A stretch of DNA of 64,000 nucleotides. Source: Pseudoclavibacter helvolus. Its GTDB lineage: Bacteria > Actinomycetota > Actinomycetes > Actinomycetales > Microbacteriaceae. The stretch is from positions 1 to 64,000 of the forward strand of contig NZ_JACHWJ010000005.1 of assembly GCF_014191305.1 (NCBI RefSeq). The letters run 5' to 3'. Of the stretch, positions 43,475 to 51,371 are shown piece after piece. The notes beneath the pieces are model-generated. The model saw only the letters and a program-made list of their open reading frames with translations, was not told where the DNA came from and searched no databases. Numbering within the stretch: position 1 is the first letter of the stretch; each line of letters begins with the position of its first letter. The position numbers and the translations under genes were made by a program.

Positions 43475-46333
43475 TCAGTAGCCCCCGTCTTCCGGTGGTG
43501 GTGGTGCGGAGAAGTCGTCCTCCGGCGGAAGCTCGACGGCTTCGGGCTCAGGGGCGATGAGGTCCTCGCCGATGAAGCGGGCACCGAGACGCTCGCGGAC
43601 AATCGCCTCACCGTAGCGCTCGACGCCGGGGATGACTGGGGCGCTCGCGACTCGCTGCGTGCGCTTCGCCGCGGGCGGCGGAGCTGGGGCTGGCTCCTCG
43701 TGCCTGGATGCGGGCTGCTCGGACGGAGTCGCGGTTCCGGGCGCCGTCGCCGTCGGGGCCGACACAGTCGTCGCCTGGGCGGCGGCGTTCGCGTCTGGTC
43801 CTGTCGCTGTTCCAGGGATCGCGGCGGTCGCCCATCCCGAACCTGGCCCGTCGTCCGGAACGGACGCCTCGCCTGGGATCTTCGCGACGGTCCAGTTGAG
43901 GCCGCTCGACGAGGGTGCGCCGGAGTTCGGAGTTGCCGCGGCCGCGGGCTTCGTTTTCGCCGCTGGCGCGCTGGAAGCGGGCGCTGCGGTCCGTCCCTCC
44001 GCAGGCTGCTGTCGTGTGGAGGCGGCTCGGCGAGACGCCGCTCGGGCTTGGGCCGGGTCGGGCTCCGCGGGTGCCGGCGTCGCCTCGTCGGTGCGGCTCG
44101 GCGCCGGTGCACCGTTTGGCGCGCCCGATGCGCTGGCGCCGCCCGGGCGTTGCGGCTGGAACTTGACGGTGATGCCGAACATCTCGTTGATCGCGGTGCG
44201 CAGCACGGCGCTCGGTGAGTCGGTCGCGCCTCGCTCGCCGCGGAACTGGTCGAGCACGGCGCGGGATGGAACTTCGAAGACGAGCAGGTCGCCCGCGAGG
44301 TCGCGTGGGTGCACTGACTGCGCGACGCTCCAGGCGTGCGTGCCGCCGAGGTCGCGCATGCGCTCAAGCAGGGTCGGCCATGCGTCGCGCAACTGCGCGA
44401 ACACGGGAGGCTCAGCCGATGCACGGGCAGCCGTCGCGTGCGGAGCAGGGCTCGACTGGGGAGCCGCAGCCGGAGCGCTGTTCGGCGACGCGTCCGGAGC
44501 CGGAGCATCGACGGAGGCAGGCCCGGAAGACGGGGGTGACTCGGACGAAGGGGCAGACGCCGGCGACGAAGCGGGCTCAGGCGACGAGCCAGCTTCCGAC
44601 GACGGGGCAGGCTCAGGCTCGGCCTGCGATTCCGGTGCACCCTCCGGTTCGGGCGCGGGCTGCTCGCGAACCTTTTCTGGCTGAGGCTCCGGCGCAAATT
44701 CGGACGCGGACGACGCCACAGGCTCGGACGCGGGCATCGCCGCAGGCTCAGCGTGGTCTAGCTCGTCGGCGTTGGCCGGCGGCAGTACGACCGGCGCGGG
44801 TGTCTGCGACACCTCAAGCGCTTCCGCCTTCGGTGCCGGCGCGGGAGTTGCCGGAGCCGCTCCTGAACCGGGCGTCGCCGCTGCCCAGGATGCGGCGGCC
44901 AGACGCGCGGCCGAGGCCGTGTCTGGCTCGCTCGCGACGGGTGCGGGTGCAGGTGCAGGTGCAGGTGGAGCAGAAGCAGCGGATGCGGCGGGAGCGGCGG
45001 CGCCTTCGCTTGGCACCCCGTTGGCACCTTGCACGGGGCGTGCCGCCGGAGCGATCCCGGTCTCGCGTTCCGGAGCCGGGGCTGCAGGAGGCGTTTCGAC
45101 CCGTGCAGCGGCGAGCGAAGGAGCTTCAGCCGGCGCCGGAGCAACGGCAGGAGCAGCGGCCGCGAGGCGCGTCGGCGACGTGCCTGGTGCATCCGCGACG
45201 GCAAGCAGCGTGCCGCTGTCGATGAAGTCGGCGCGAGACGCCACGAGGATGCGCGCGACGAGCAGCTCGAGGTGGAGCTTCGGCGACGTGACGCCGCTCA
45301 TCTCAGTGAGGGTCTCGTTGACGAGGTCGGCTATGCCGGTGAGCGCGGCTGGCGAGAACCGACCTGCCTGCACACGCAGGGCCTCGACCTCATCTGCCCC
45401 GAGGCCGCGCAGAACCGCGCCGGCACCCGGACCCGTCGCCTTCGCGACGATGAGGTCACGAAGGCGCTCGAGCAGGTCCTCGACGTAACGGCGAGGGTCT
45501 TGTCCTGACTGGATGACGCGGTCGACGGCCGTGTAGGCCGCGGCCGGGTCGGCGTCCGCGAAGGCGTCGATGGACTCGTCGAGCAGCTCCTGGCCCGTGA
45601 AGCCGAGGAGTGCAGCAGCCCGCTGGTAGCCGAGGAGGCCCGTCTCGGAACCCGCGATGATCTGGTCGAGCAGCGAGAGCGTGTCTCGCGCGGAGCCGCC
45701 ACCGGCGCGCACGACAAGCGGAAGCACTCCGGGCTCGGCCGTCACGTTCTCGCTCGTGCAGAGCTCTTCGACGTACTCGAGCATGAGCGCCGGCGGGATG
45801 AGCCTGAACGGGTAGTGGTGCGTGCGCGAGCGGATCGTGCCGATGACCTTCTCGGGTTCCGTCGTCGCGAAGACGAAGCGCACGTGCTCCGGCGGCTCCT
45901 CGACGACCTTGAGCAGGGCGTTGAAGCCGGCCGAGGTCACCATGTGCGCCTCGTCGATGATGAAGATCTTGTAGCGGTCGCGGCTAGGCGCGAGGATGGC
46001 GCGCTCGCGCAGCTCGCGCGCGTCTTCCACGCCACCGTGGCTGGCCGCGTCGATCTCGAAGACGTCGAGCGAGCCTCCACCGTCGCGGGCAAGCTCGACG
46101 CAGCTCTGGCAGACGCCGCAGGGAGTGTCGGTCGGGCCCTCGGCACAGTTCAGGCAGCGGGCCAGGATGCGCGCGGAGCTCGTCTTGCCGCAGCCGCGCG
46201 GGCCGGAGAAGAGGTAGGCGTGGTTGACGCGGCCGGTGCGGAGCGCGGTCATGAGGGGTTCCGTGACCTGCGACTGCCCGATCATCTCGGCGAAGTTCTC
46301 AGGCCGATAGCGGCGGTACAGGGCTGTGGCCAT
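43475..46333 (-). CDS. dnaX: DNA polymerase III subunit gamma/tau
   Basis: Clamp-loader ATPase, 952 aa. The AAA+ domain carries Walker A GPRGCGKTS, a zinc module with CLNCAEGPTDTPCGVCQSC, the DEAH-like FIIDEAHMV and sensor motifs. A long Ala/Pro/Ser/Glu-rich linker (roughly 390-640) precedes a tau-type domain (VFAQLRDAWPTLLERMRD...), and then a second disordered tail ends in an acidic peptide. The ATG at 46333 is preceded by TACGAT at 7 nt (leaderless). No slippery-sequence call is made for a short gamma form. Confidence 0.94.
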   Translation of the reverse strand: MATALYRRYRPENFAEMIGQSQVTEPLMTALRTGRVNHAYLFSGPRGCGKTSSARILARCLNCAEGPTDTPCGVCQSCVELARDGGGSLDVFEIDAASHGGVEDARELRERAILAPSRDRYKIFIIDEAHMVTSAGFNALLKVVEEPPEHVRFVFATTEPEKVIGTIRSRTHHYPFRLIPPALMLEYVEELCTSENVTAEPGVLPLVVRAGGGSARDTLSLLDQIIAGSETGLLGYQRAAALLGFTGQELLDESIDAFADADPAAAYTAVDRVIQSGQDPRRYVEDLLERLRDLIVAKATGPGAGAVLRGLGADEVEALRVQAGRFSPAALTGIADLVNETLTEMSGVTSPKLHLELLVARILVASRADFIDSGTLLAVADAPGTSPTRLAAAAPAVAPAPAEAPSLAAARVETPPAAPAPERETGIAPAARPVQGANGVPSEGAAAPAASAASAPPAPAPAPAPVASEPDTASAARLAAASWAAATPGSGAAPATPAPAPKAEALEVSQTPAPVVLPPANADELDHAEPAAMPASEPVASSASEFAPEPQPEKVREQPAPEPEGAPESQAEPEPAPSSEAGSSPEPASSPASAPSSESPPSSGPASVDAPAPDASPNSAPAAAPQSSPAPHATAARASAEPPVFAQLRDAWPTLLERMRDLGGTHAWSVAQSVHPRDLAGDLLVFEVPSRAVLDQFRGERGATDSPSAVLRTAINEMFGITVKFQPQRPGGASASGAPNGAPAPSRTDEATPAPAEPDPAQARAASRRAASTRQQPAEGRTAAPASSAPAAKTKPAAAATPNSGAPSSSGLNWTVAKIPGEASVPDDGPGSGWATAAIPGTATGPDANAAAQATTVSAPTATAPGTATPSEQPASRHEEPAPAPPPAAKRTQRVASAPVIPGVERYGEAIVRERLGARFIGEDLIAPEPEAVELPPEDDFSAPPPPEDGGY

Positions 46334-46340
46334 GCGCACC

Positions 46341-46346
46341 ATCGTA
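46341..46346 (-). promoter_or_regulatory. Leaderless -10 box of dnaX
   Basis: TACGAT on the minus strand, 7 nt before the ATG at 46333. Confidence 0.55.
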
Positions 46347-46400
46347 GACGGCACCACCGACATGGGGCGCGGGCCCGCATGACTGCGCTCGACAAACGCG

Positions 46401-46462
46401 ATCGCTGCCCGGCGTTTCGCCCTCTACGAGTGCTCCGCAAGGGTGAAACTCCGGGCAGCGAT
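46401..46462. terminator. Long inverted repeat between ackA and dnaX
   Basis: Two 23-nt arms (46401-46423 and 46440-46462) match at 21 positions; the outer part is ATCGCTGCCCGG / CCGGGCAGCGAT. The 16-nt loop spans 46424-46439. There is no T tract. It may terminate ackA transcription or be a mobile inverted-repeat element. Confidence 0.55.
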
Positions 46463-46492
46463 GACGCGGGAGCGCCGCGCCGCGAGCGCGGA

Positions 46493-47680
46493 TCAGGCGA
46501 TGGCGGCCAGGCTCTGGCGTGCGATCTCGAGCTCCTCGTTGGTCGGAACGACGAGCACCTCGATACGCGAGTCGTCGGCGGAGATGCGCCGAGCATCCCG
46601 CGACGGCGACTCGTTACGCTCAGGCGACAGCTTCACGCCGAGCCATTCGAGGCCTTCGAGCACGTCGGCGCGCAACTGCGCGTCGTTCTCGCCGATGCCC
46701 GCAGTGAAGACGATCGCGTCGGCTCCGCCGACCAGCAGCATGTAGGCGCCGAGGTAGTGGCGGATGCGGTGCGTGTAGACCGCGAGCCCGAGCTGCGCCC
46801 GCTCGTCGCCGGCGTTGGCCTTCTGCCGAACGTCGCGCATGTCTCCCGAGCCGGTGAGGCCGAGCAGCCCCGACTTGCGGTTCAGGAGGTCGTCGAGCTG
46901 GTCGATCGTGTAGCCGCCTCGGCGCGAGAGGTGCACAAGCACCGCGGGGTCGAGGTCGCCGGTGCGCGTACCCATGACAAGTCCTTCAAGCGGCGTCATG
47001 CCCATGCTCGTCTCGACCGATCGGCCGCCGTCGACGGCGCACATGCTCGCGCCATTGCCGATGTGCAGCACGATCGTCTTGAGCTGGTCCAGGTCGCGCT
47101 CCAGGAAACGCGCGGTCTCCTCAGACACGAACTTGTGGCTTGTCCCGTGTGCACCGTACTTGCGTACCCGGTGCTCTTTCGCGACCTCAGCATCCAGCGC
47201 GTACAGCGACGAGGCCTCGCTCATCGTCGTGTGGAAGGCCGTGTCGAAGACGGCAACGTGCGGCGTCTCGGCGAAGACGTCTCGCGCGCCGACGATGCCC
47301 TCGAGGTTGGCCGGGTTGTGGAGCGGCGCGAGCGGGATGAGGTCTTCGATGTCCTGCAGCACCTTGCCGTCGATGACGGCGGCGTCGAAGAAGCGGCGCC
47401 CGCCGTGCACAACCCTGTGGCCGACCACGACGGGTGGGAACTCGGCGAGACTCGGCCCGTGCTCCTCGAAGCCCTCGAGCATCGCTTCGAAGCCGCGCGT
47501 GTGGTCCGGGATATCGGCCTCACGGGCGAAGGTCTCGCCCCCGGTCTTGTGCGTGACGCTCGCGACGGGCTCACCGATGCGCTCCACGAGGCCTGACGCG
47601 AGCGTCGCCTCGCGGTCCATGTCGATCAGTTGGTACTTGAAGGACGAAGAGCCGGAGTTGACGACCAGGACGATGCTCAT
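46493..47680 (-). CDS. ackA: Acetate kinase
   Basis: Converts acetyl phosphate and ADP to acetate and ATP, 395 aa. It shows VVNSGSSSFKYQL at the N-terminus, VGHRVVHGG, FDTAFH, YGAHGTSHKFV, LHIGNGASMCAV and FTAGIGENDA. The start at 47680 is preferred over 47686 on family N-termini, with GGGTG upstream. It lies 54 nt after pta in the usual pta-ackA operon. With acs it completes the acetate switch. Confidence 0.95.
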   Translation of the reverse strand: MSIVLVVNSGSSSFKYQLIDMDREATLASGLVERIGEPVASVTHKTGGETFAREADIPDHTRGFEAMLEGFEEHGPSLAEFPPVVVGHRVVHGGRRFFDAAVIDGKVLQDIEDLIPLAPLHNPANLEGIVGARDVFAETPHVAVFDTAFHTTMSEASSLYALDAEVAKEHRVRKYGAHGTSHKFVSEETARFLERDLDQLKTIVLHIGNGASMCAVDGGRSVETSMGMTPLEGLVMGTRTGDLDPAVLVHLSRRGGYTIDQLDDLLNRKSGLLGLTGSGDMRDVRQKANAGDERAQLGLAVYTHRIRHYLGAYMLLVGGADAIVFTAGIGENDAQLRADVLEGLEWLGVKLSPERNESPSRDARRISADDSRIEVLVVPTNEELEIARQSLAAIA

Positions 47681-47734
47681 GAGCACCCTTTCTCGAGACC
47701 CGCGAGGAGCGGGCAGGATGTGCGGCGGACGCGT

Positions 47735-49849
47735 CTACGAGCGCTGCGCCTGGATCGCCGTGATGGCGACGGTGTTGATGATGTCGGAGACGAGCGCCCC
47801 ACGGGACAGGTCGTTGATGGGCTTGTTGAGTCCCTGCAGGATGGGACCGATCGCGACGGCGCCAGCCGAACGCTGCACCGCCTTGTACGTGTTGTTGCCA
47901 GTGTTGAGGTCGGGGAAGATGAACACCGTCGCTCGCCCAGCCACCTCGCTGCCTGGCATCTTCTTGCTCGCGACCGCTGCATCCGTCGCCGCGTCGTACT
48001 GGATGGGCCCCTCGACAAGCAGCTCGGGCATGCGCTCGCGAACGAGTGCCGTCGCCGTGCGCACCTTGTCGACGTCGGCGCCTGAGCCCGACTCGCCCGT
48101 CGAGTACGACAGCATCGCAACACGAACCGCGATGTCGAACTGGTTTGCCGTCTCGGCCGAGGAGATCGCGATGTCGGCGAGCTGCTCAGCGGTCGGGTCG
48201 GGGTTGACGGCGCAGTCGCCGTAGACGAGCACGCGGTCGGCGAGTGCCATGAGGAAGACGCTCGAGACGACGGATACGCCCGGCTTGGTCTTCACGATCT
48301 CGAATCCAGGGCGGATGGTGTGCGCCGTCGTGTGCGCGGCACCGGAGACCATGCCGTCGGCGAGGCCGAGGTGCACCATGAGCGTGCCGAAGTAGCTCAC
48401 ATCGCGCACGCGCTCGGTCGCTGCCTCGATCGTGACGCCCTTGTGCGCGCGGAGCCTCGCGTACTCCTCCGCGAAGCGCGCCACGTAGTCGGGGTTGCTC
48501 GTGCTCAGCACGTTGGCGGCGGAGATGTCGACACCGAGGGCGGATGCACGGCCACGAACCTCGGATTCCTCACCCAGGATCGTGATCTCTGCGACCTCGC
48601 GGGCCAGCAGCGAGCCGGCGGCGACGAGAATACGGTCGTCGCTGCCCTCTGGCAACACGATGTGCTTCCGGTCGGAGCGAGCTCGGTCGAGGAGCGTGTT
48701 CTCGAACATGAGCGGCGTGACGACGAGCGACTGCTTCACGTTGAGAAGAGCGACGACCTCGATAGCCGGGATGTGCTGCTCGAACTTCGCGAGGGCGAGG
48801 TCGATCTTGCGGCGCGAGATGCCGGCCGCCGCGAGACGCCCGCGCGTCTGCATGATGCGCTGGGCAGTGTCGTACGTGCCTAAGTTGGTGCGGATGATCG
48901 GCACCTGAACGTTGAGGCCGTTGATCAGGCGCTCCACGGCCGGCGGGAATTCGAATGGCCCGTTCACGACGATGCCAGCGAGCGAGGGGAAGGTCTCCGC
49001 GCCCTGGGCCAGGAGCACGGCCAGCAGCACGTCCGTCCGGTCTGCCGCGATGACAACAACCGCGCCCTCCTTGAGTCGCTCGAGGACGTTCTGCATCGAC
49101 ATGCCGGCGAGCACGATGCCGAGGACCTCACGACCCAGGAGCTCGCGGTCGCCGTAGACGAGCTCGCCGCCAACGGCATCCAGAAGCTGGGACAGCGAGG
49201 GAGCCATGAGGAGCGGCGTCTCGGGGATCGCCCACACTGGCACCTTGTGCCCGAGCTCCCGAAGGGCGCGCTCGGCGACCGCCAGGCGCACCTCTTCCGT
49301 CGCGTTCTCGTCGGCACGGTTGACGGCGATCGCGAGCAGGGTCGCGTGAGCCGCGTCGAGTTCCGGCAGCGTCACCTCGAGCGCCTGCGCCAGCTGCTCC
49401 GGCGTGCGCGGCTGACCCTTGTCTGCGTCGAGGCCGGTCAGGACAAGCAGGACGGGTGCGCCTAAGTTCGCGGCGACACGAGCATTGAAGCCGAGCTCGG
49501 CCGGGTTGCCGACGTCGGTGAAGTCGCTGCCGACGATCACGACGGTGTCGCAACGGCGCTCGAGGGCGCGGTAGCGGGTGACGATGCGGGAGAGCGCCTC
49601 GTCGGGGTCCGCGTGCACGTCGTCATAGGTGACGCCGAAGCCGGACTCGTACTCGAGGCCGCGGTTCTGCGGGTCGAGCTGCGAGAGGAGGAGATCGAGG
49701 ATGTCGTCCCTCGCCTCGGCGTTCTGCACGATGGGCCGGAACACACCGACCCGGCCGATCGAGCGGCTCAGGGCGTTTACGACGCCAAGAGCGACGGCTG
49801 ACTTGCCAGAGTGACCCTCTGATGACGTGATGTAGATGCTTGTCCCCAC
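47735..49849 (-). CDS. pta: Phosphate acetyltransferase
   Basis: Acetyl-CoA to acetyl phosphate, 704 aa, long form. The N-terminal DRTGG/BioD-like domain begins with a P-loop-like SEGHSGKSAVALG. The C-terminal catalytic domain has VLPEGSDDRILVAA, GLADGMVSGAAHTTA and VFIFPDLNTGNNTYKAVQRSA. GTG at 49849 was chosen because the protein fold starts there and TACCAT lies 8 nt upstream (leaderless). Any longer frame would run into the promoter region of the SRP RNA. Confidence 0.94.
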   Translation of the reverse strand: MGTSIYITSSEGHSGKSAVALGVVNALSRSIGRVGVFRPIVQNAEARDDILDLLLSQLDPQNRGLEYESGFGVTYDDVHADPDEALSRIVTRYRALERRCDTVVIVGSDFTDVGNPAELGFNARVAANLGAPVLLVLTGLDADKGQPRTPEQLAQALEVTLPELDAAHATLLAIAVNRADENATEEVRLAVAERALRELGHKVPVWAIPETPLLMAPSLSQLLDAVGGELVYGDRELLGREVLGIVLAGMSMQNVLERLKEGAVVVIAADRTDVLLAVLLAQGAETFPSLAGIVVNGPFEFPPAVERLINGLNVQVPIIRTNLGTYDTAQRIMQTRGRLAAAGISRRKIDLALAKFEQHIPAIEVVALLNVKQSLVVTPLMFENTLLDRARSDRKHIVLPEGSDDRILVAAGSLLAREVAEITILGEESEVRGRASALGVDISAANVLSTSNPDYVARFAEEYARLRAHKGVTIEAATERVRDVSYFGTLMVHLGLADGMVSGAAHTTAHTIRPGFEIVKTKPGVSVVSSVFLMALADRVLVYGDCAVNPDPTAEQLADIAISSAETANQFDIAVRVAMLSYSTGESGSGADVDKVRTATALVRERMPELLVEGPIQYDAATDAAVASKKMPGSEVAGRATVFIFPDLNTGNNTYKAVQRSAGAVAIGPILQGLNKPINDLSRGALVSDIINTVAITAIQAQRS

Positions 49850-49857
49850 GTCAAACA

Positions 49858-49863
49858 ATGGTA
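49858..49863 (-). promoter_or_regulatory. Leaderless -10 box of pta
   Basis: TACCAT on the minus strand, 8 nt before the GTG start at 49849. No Shine-Dalgarno in between. Confidence 0.5.
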
Positions 49864-49918
49864 GTCGGGCGAAGAGTCGGCGAGCTGTCGCGATCCTGCC
49901 AATTGTGGAGGGCTGGAA

Positions 49919-49947
49919 TTCGCGTACCGCTTCCGGCGCGCTATGAT
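49919..49947 (+). promoter_or_regulatory. Promoter of the 4.5S RNA gene
   Basis: TTCGCG (49919-49924) and TATGAT (49942-49947) are 17 nt apart. This puts the transcription start at about 49954, the inferred 5' end of the RNA. Confidence 0.65.
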
Positions 49948-49953
49948 GGTCGA

Positions 49954-50046
49954 CGGCTCCTCGCGTGGCGCCATCCAGGCCAACTCCCCCAGGGCGGAAA
50001 CGCAGCAAGGGTAACCGGGCTCTGGCGGGTGCGCGGGGGGTCTTTT
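49954..50046 (+). ncRNA. ffs: Signal recognition particle RNA (4.5S, small bacterial type)
   Basis: The conserved apical domain is visible: AACTCCCCCAGGGC, the GGAA tetraloop flanked by CGGAAACG, GCAGCAAGGGTAA and GGGCTCTGGCGGGT. The 5' strand (GGCTCCTCGCG) pairs with the 3' strand (GCGCGGGGGGTC). A T-rich tract (TCTTTTCTTTTT) follows as terminator. It assembles with Ffh to target membrane proteins. The ends are approximate. Confidence 0.9.
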
Positions 50047-50148
50047 CTTTTTGCCTTATGCATTCCGCAGCTCACCGCGTCGCCCCTCGCAGATCGCCCG
50101 CCGCGAACGCTGGCCCCGGACTCAGGCTGACCGGCTTGACTGGCAGAC

Positions 50149-50802
50149 ATGAGAATTGCAGTCATCGGTGGAAACGGTCAGATCGCACGCCTTCTAACGA
50201 CCCAGCTCATTCAGCGCGGTCACCGCGTCACGAGCGTCATCCGCAACCCGGACTATGTCGACTCCCTCGAGGAGCTCGGCGCAGACCCCGTCGTCGCCGA
50301 CCTCGAGCAGAGCACGCCAACGGACCTCGCGAAGCAACTCGGTCACGTCGACGCCGTCGTCTTCGCAGCCGGCGCAGGGCCAGGGAGCACGGCAGAGCGC
50401 AAGCTCACGCTCGACCGCGACGGCGCCATCCTGTCAGCGGATGCGGCGGAACTCGCGAACATCCGCAGGTTCGTCGTGGTCTCCGCGATCGGCACCGACA
50501 CCTTCGACCGCGACTCGGACGACGTGTACCAGGTGTACCTCAGGGCGAAGAGCGAGGCCGATGCGAACATCCGCGCACGGAGCGCGAAGCTCGACTGGAC
50601 CATCGTGCGCCCTGGCGGCCTCACCGACGACGAGGCCACTGGCCTCGTCAAGGTGGGCGAGCAGGTCGAGCGCGGATCGATTCCTCGCGCAGACGTCGCC
50701 GCCGTGATCGCCGCGCTCCTCGACCGCCACGCTGGCATCCACAAGCAGTTCGAGGTCGTTTCGGGCGACGTGGAGATCGGATCAGCGGTCAAGAAGCTGT
50801 AG
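50149..50802 (+). CDS. NAD(P)-binding atypical SDR (NmrA/YwnB-like)
   Basis: A 217-aa Rossmann protein with the N-terminal MRIAVIGGNGQIARLL (GxxGxxA nucleotide site), ADLEQ, the VVFAAGAGPGS strand, VVVSAIG and TIVRPGGLTDD. These are the marks of atypical SDR5-type proteins that act as NAD(P)H-dependent reductases or sugar-epimerase relatives. The substrate cannot be deduced. It stands alone between the 4.5S RNA and tRNA-Ser genes. Confidence 0.85.
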   Translation: MRIAVIGGNGQIARLLTTQLIQRGHRVTSVIRNPDYVDSLEELGADPVVADLEQSTPTDLAKQLGHVDAVVFAAGAGPGSTAERKLTLDRDGAILSADAAELANIRRFVVVSAIGTDTFDRDSDDVYQVYLRAKSEADANIRARSAKLDWTIVRPGGLTDDEATGLVKVGEQVERGSIPRADVAAVIAALLDRHAGIHKQFEVVSGDVEIGSAVKKL

Positions 50803-50872
50803 CCGGGAGCCCGTCGGGCCTATCTATTGGAGCGTTTTGGCGCTCGCGTTCACGAACGGTCGCGAGAACCGC

Positions 50873-50878
50873 TATGCT
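50873..50878 (+). promoter_or_regulatory. -10 box of tRNA-Ser
   Basis: TATGCT lies 29 nt before the mature 5' end of tRNA-Ser. Confidence 0.45.
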
Positions 50879-50907
50879 CTTTCGAGGTGAGCGCCTGGCG
50901 CTCCCGT

Positions 50908-50995
50908 GGAGGATTCGCCTAGTGGCCTATGGCGCACGCTTGGAAAGCGTGTTGGGTGAAAGCCCTCAGGGGTTCGAATCCCCTATCCTCCGCCA
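50908..50995 (+). tRNA. tRNA-Ser (anticodon GGA)
   Basis: A class II tRNA of 88 nt including an encoded CCA. The acceptor GGAGGAT pairs with ATCCTCC. The anticodon loop TTGGAAA gives anticodon GGA. A long variable arm (GTTGGGTGAAAGCCCTC region) and T-loop GGGTTCGAATCCC are present. Confidence 0.95.
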
Positions 50996-51000
50996 CGCGC

Positions 51001-51040
51001 ACAAGAGCCCCGACCAGGGAAACCAGGTCGGGGCTCTTGT
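51001..51040. terminator. Terminator hairpin of tRNA-Ser
   Basis: ACAAGAGCCCCGACC and GGTCGGGGCTCTTGT form a perfect 15-bp stem with a 10-nt loop, 6 nt after the tRNA. The T tract is short. Confidence 0.8.
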
Positions 51041-51063
51041 CATGCGCCCGCCTTGTTCGACAA

Positions 51064-51160
51064 AACGACCACAGCTCCGCCCTGGGCAACGCGACCCACG
51101 CCGAGGGCGGACTTGAGGTCGCCTCACGCGAGTTTTGACGACCACAAGGCCGCCCTGGGC
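51064..51160. repeat. Tripartite dispersed repeat, copy B
   Basis: AACGACCACAGCTCCGCCC (51064 onward), an inverted GAGGGCGGACTTGAGGTC (about 51103-51120) and GACGACCACAAGGCCGCCC (51137 onward) repeat the plus-minus-plus order and spacing of copy A at 28847-28940. A third DNA stretch with GCCCTGGGCAGC follows. No gene overlaps it. Confidence 0.75.
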
Positions 51161-51209
51161 AGCGTTGCCCTGCCCAGGCTGCGCCCCGCCACGTGCGTCC
51201 GCCACGTGC

Positions 51210-51310
51210 GGCGGCGCGCGCGGAAGGGGGATGCGGATGCGGCGGCGCGCGCGGAAAGCGGATGCGGATGCGGCGGCGCGCGCGGCGAGCGAATGAGGCG
51301 GCGCGCACGC
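51210..51310. repeat. 31-bp GC-rich tandem repeat
   Basis: The core GGCGGCGCGCGCGG recurs at 51210, 51241 and 51272 with an exact 31-bp period. Each is followed by a GGATGCGGATGC-type spacer. A degenerate fourth copy lies at about 51297. It has no coding context. Confidence 0.75.
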
Positions 51311-51319
51311 ACGCACGAA

Positions 51320-51349
51320 AGAGGGCGCCACCCGAAGGTGACGCCCTCT
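51320..51349 (-). terminator. Terminator of the first LAxTG protein gene
   Basis: AGAGGGCG/CGCCCTCT with inner CACC/GGTG and a CGAA loop (one internal mismatch), 22 nt past the stop on the minus strand. Confidence 0.75.
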
Positions 51350-51371
51350 CAGCGAAGAGCTCGGTGAGCTA

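Noticed and set aside
50908-51040. tRNA-Ser as an integration site of a genomic island
   Set aside because: No integrase gene and no duplicated tRNA 3' end was seen; the terminator and repeats downstream explain the sequence.
51210-51310. Possible CRISPR array
   Set aside because: Repeat units are contiguous GC-rich tandem copies with a conserved spacer sequence, and no cas genes are present.
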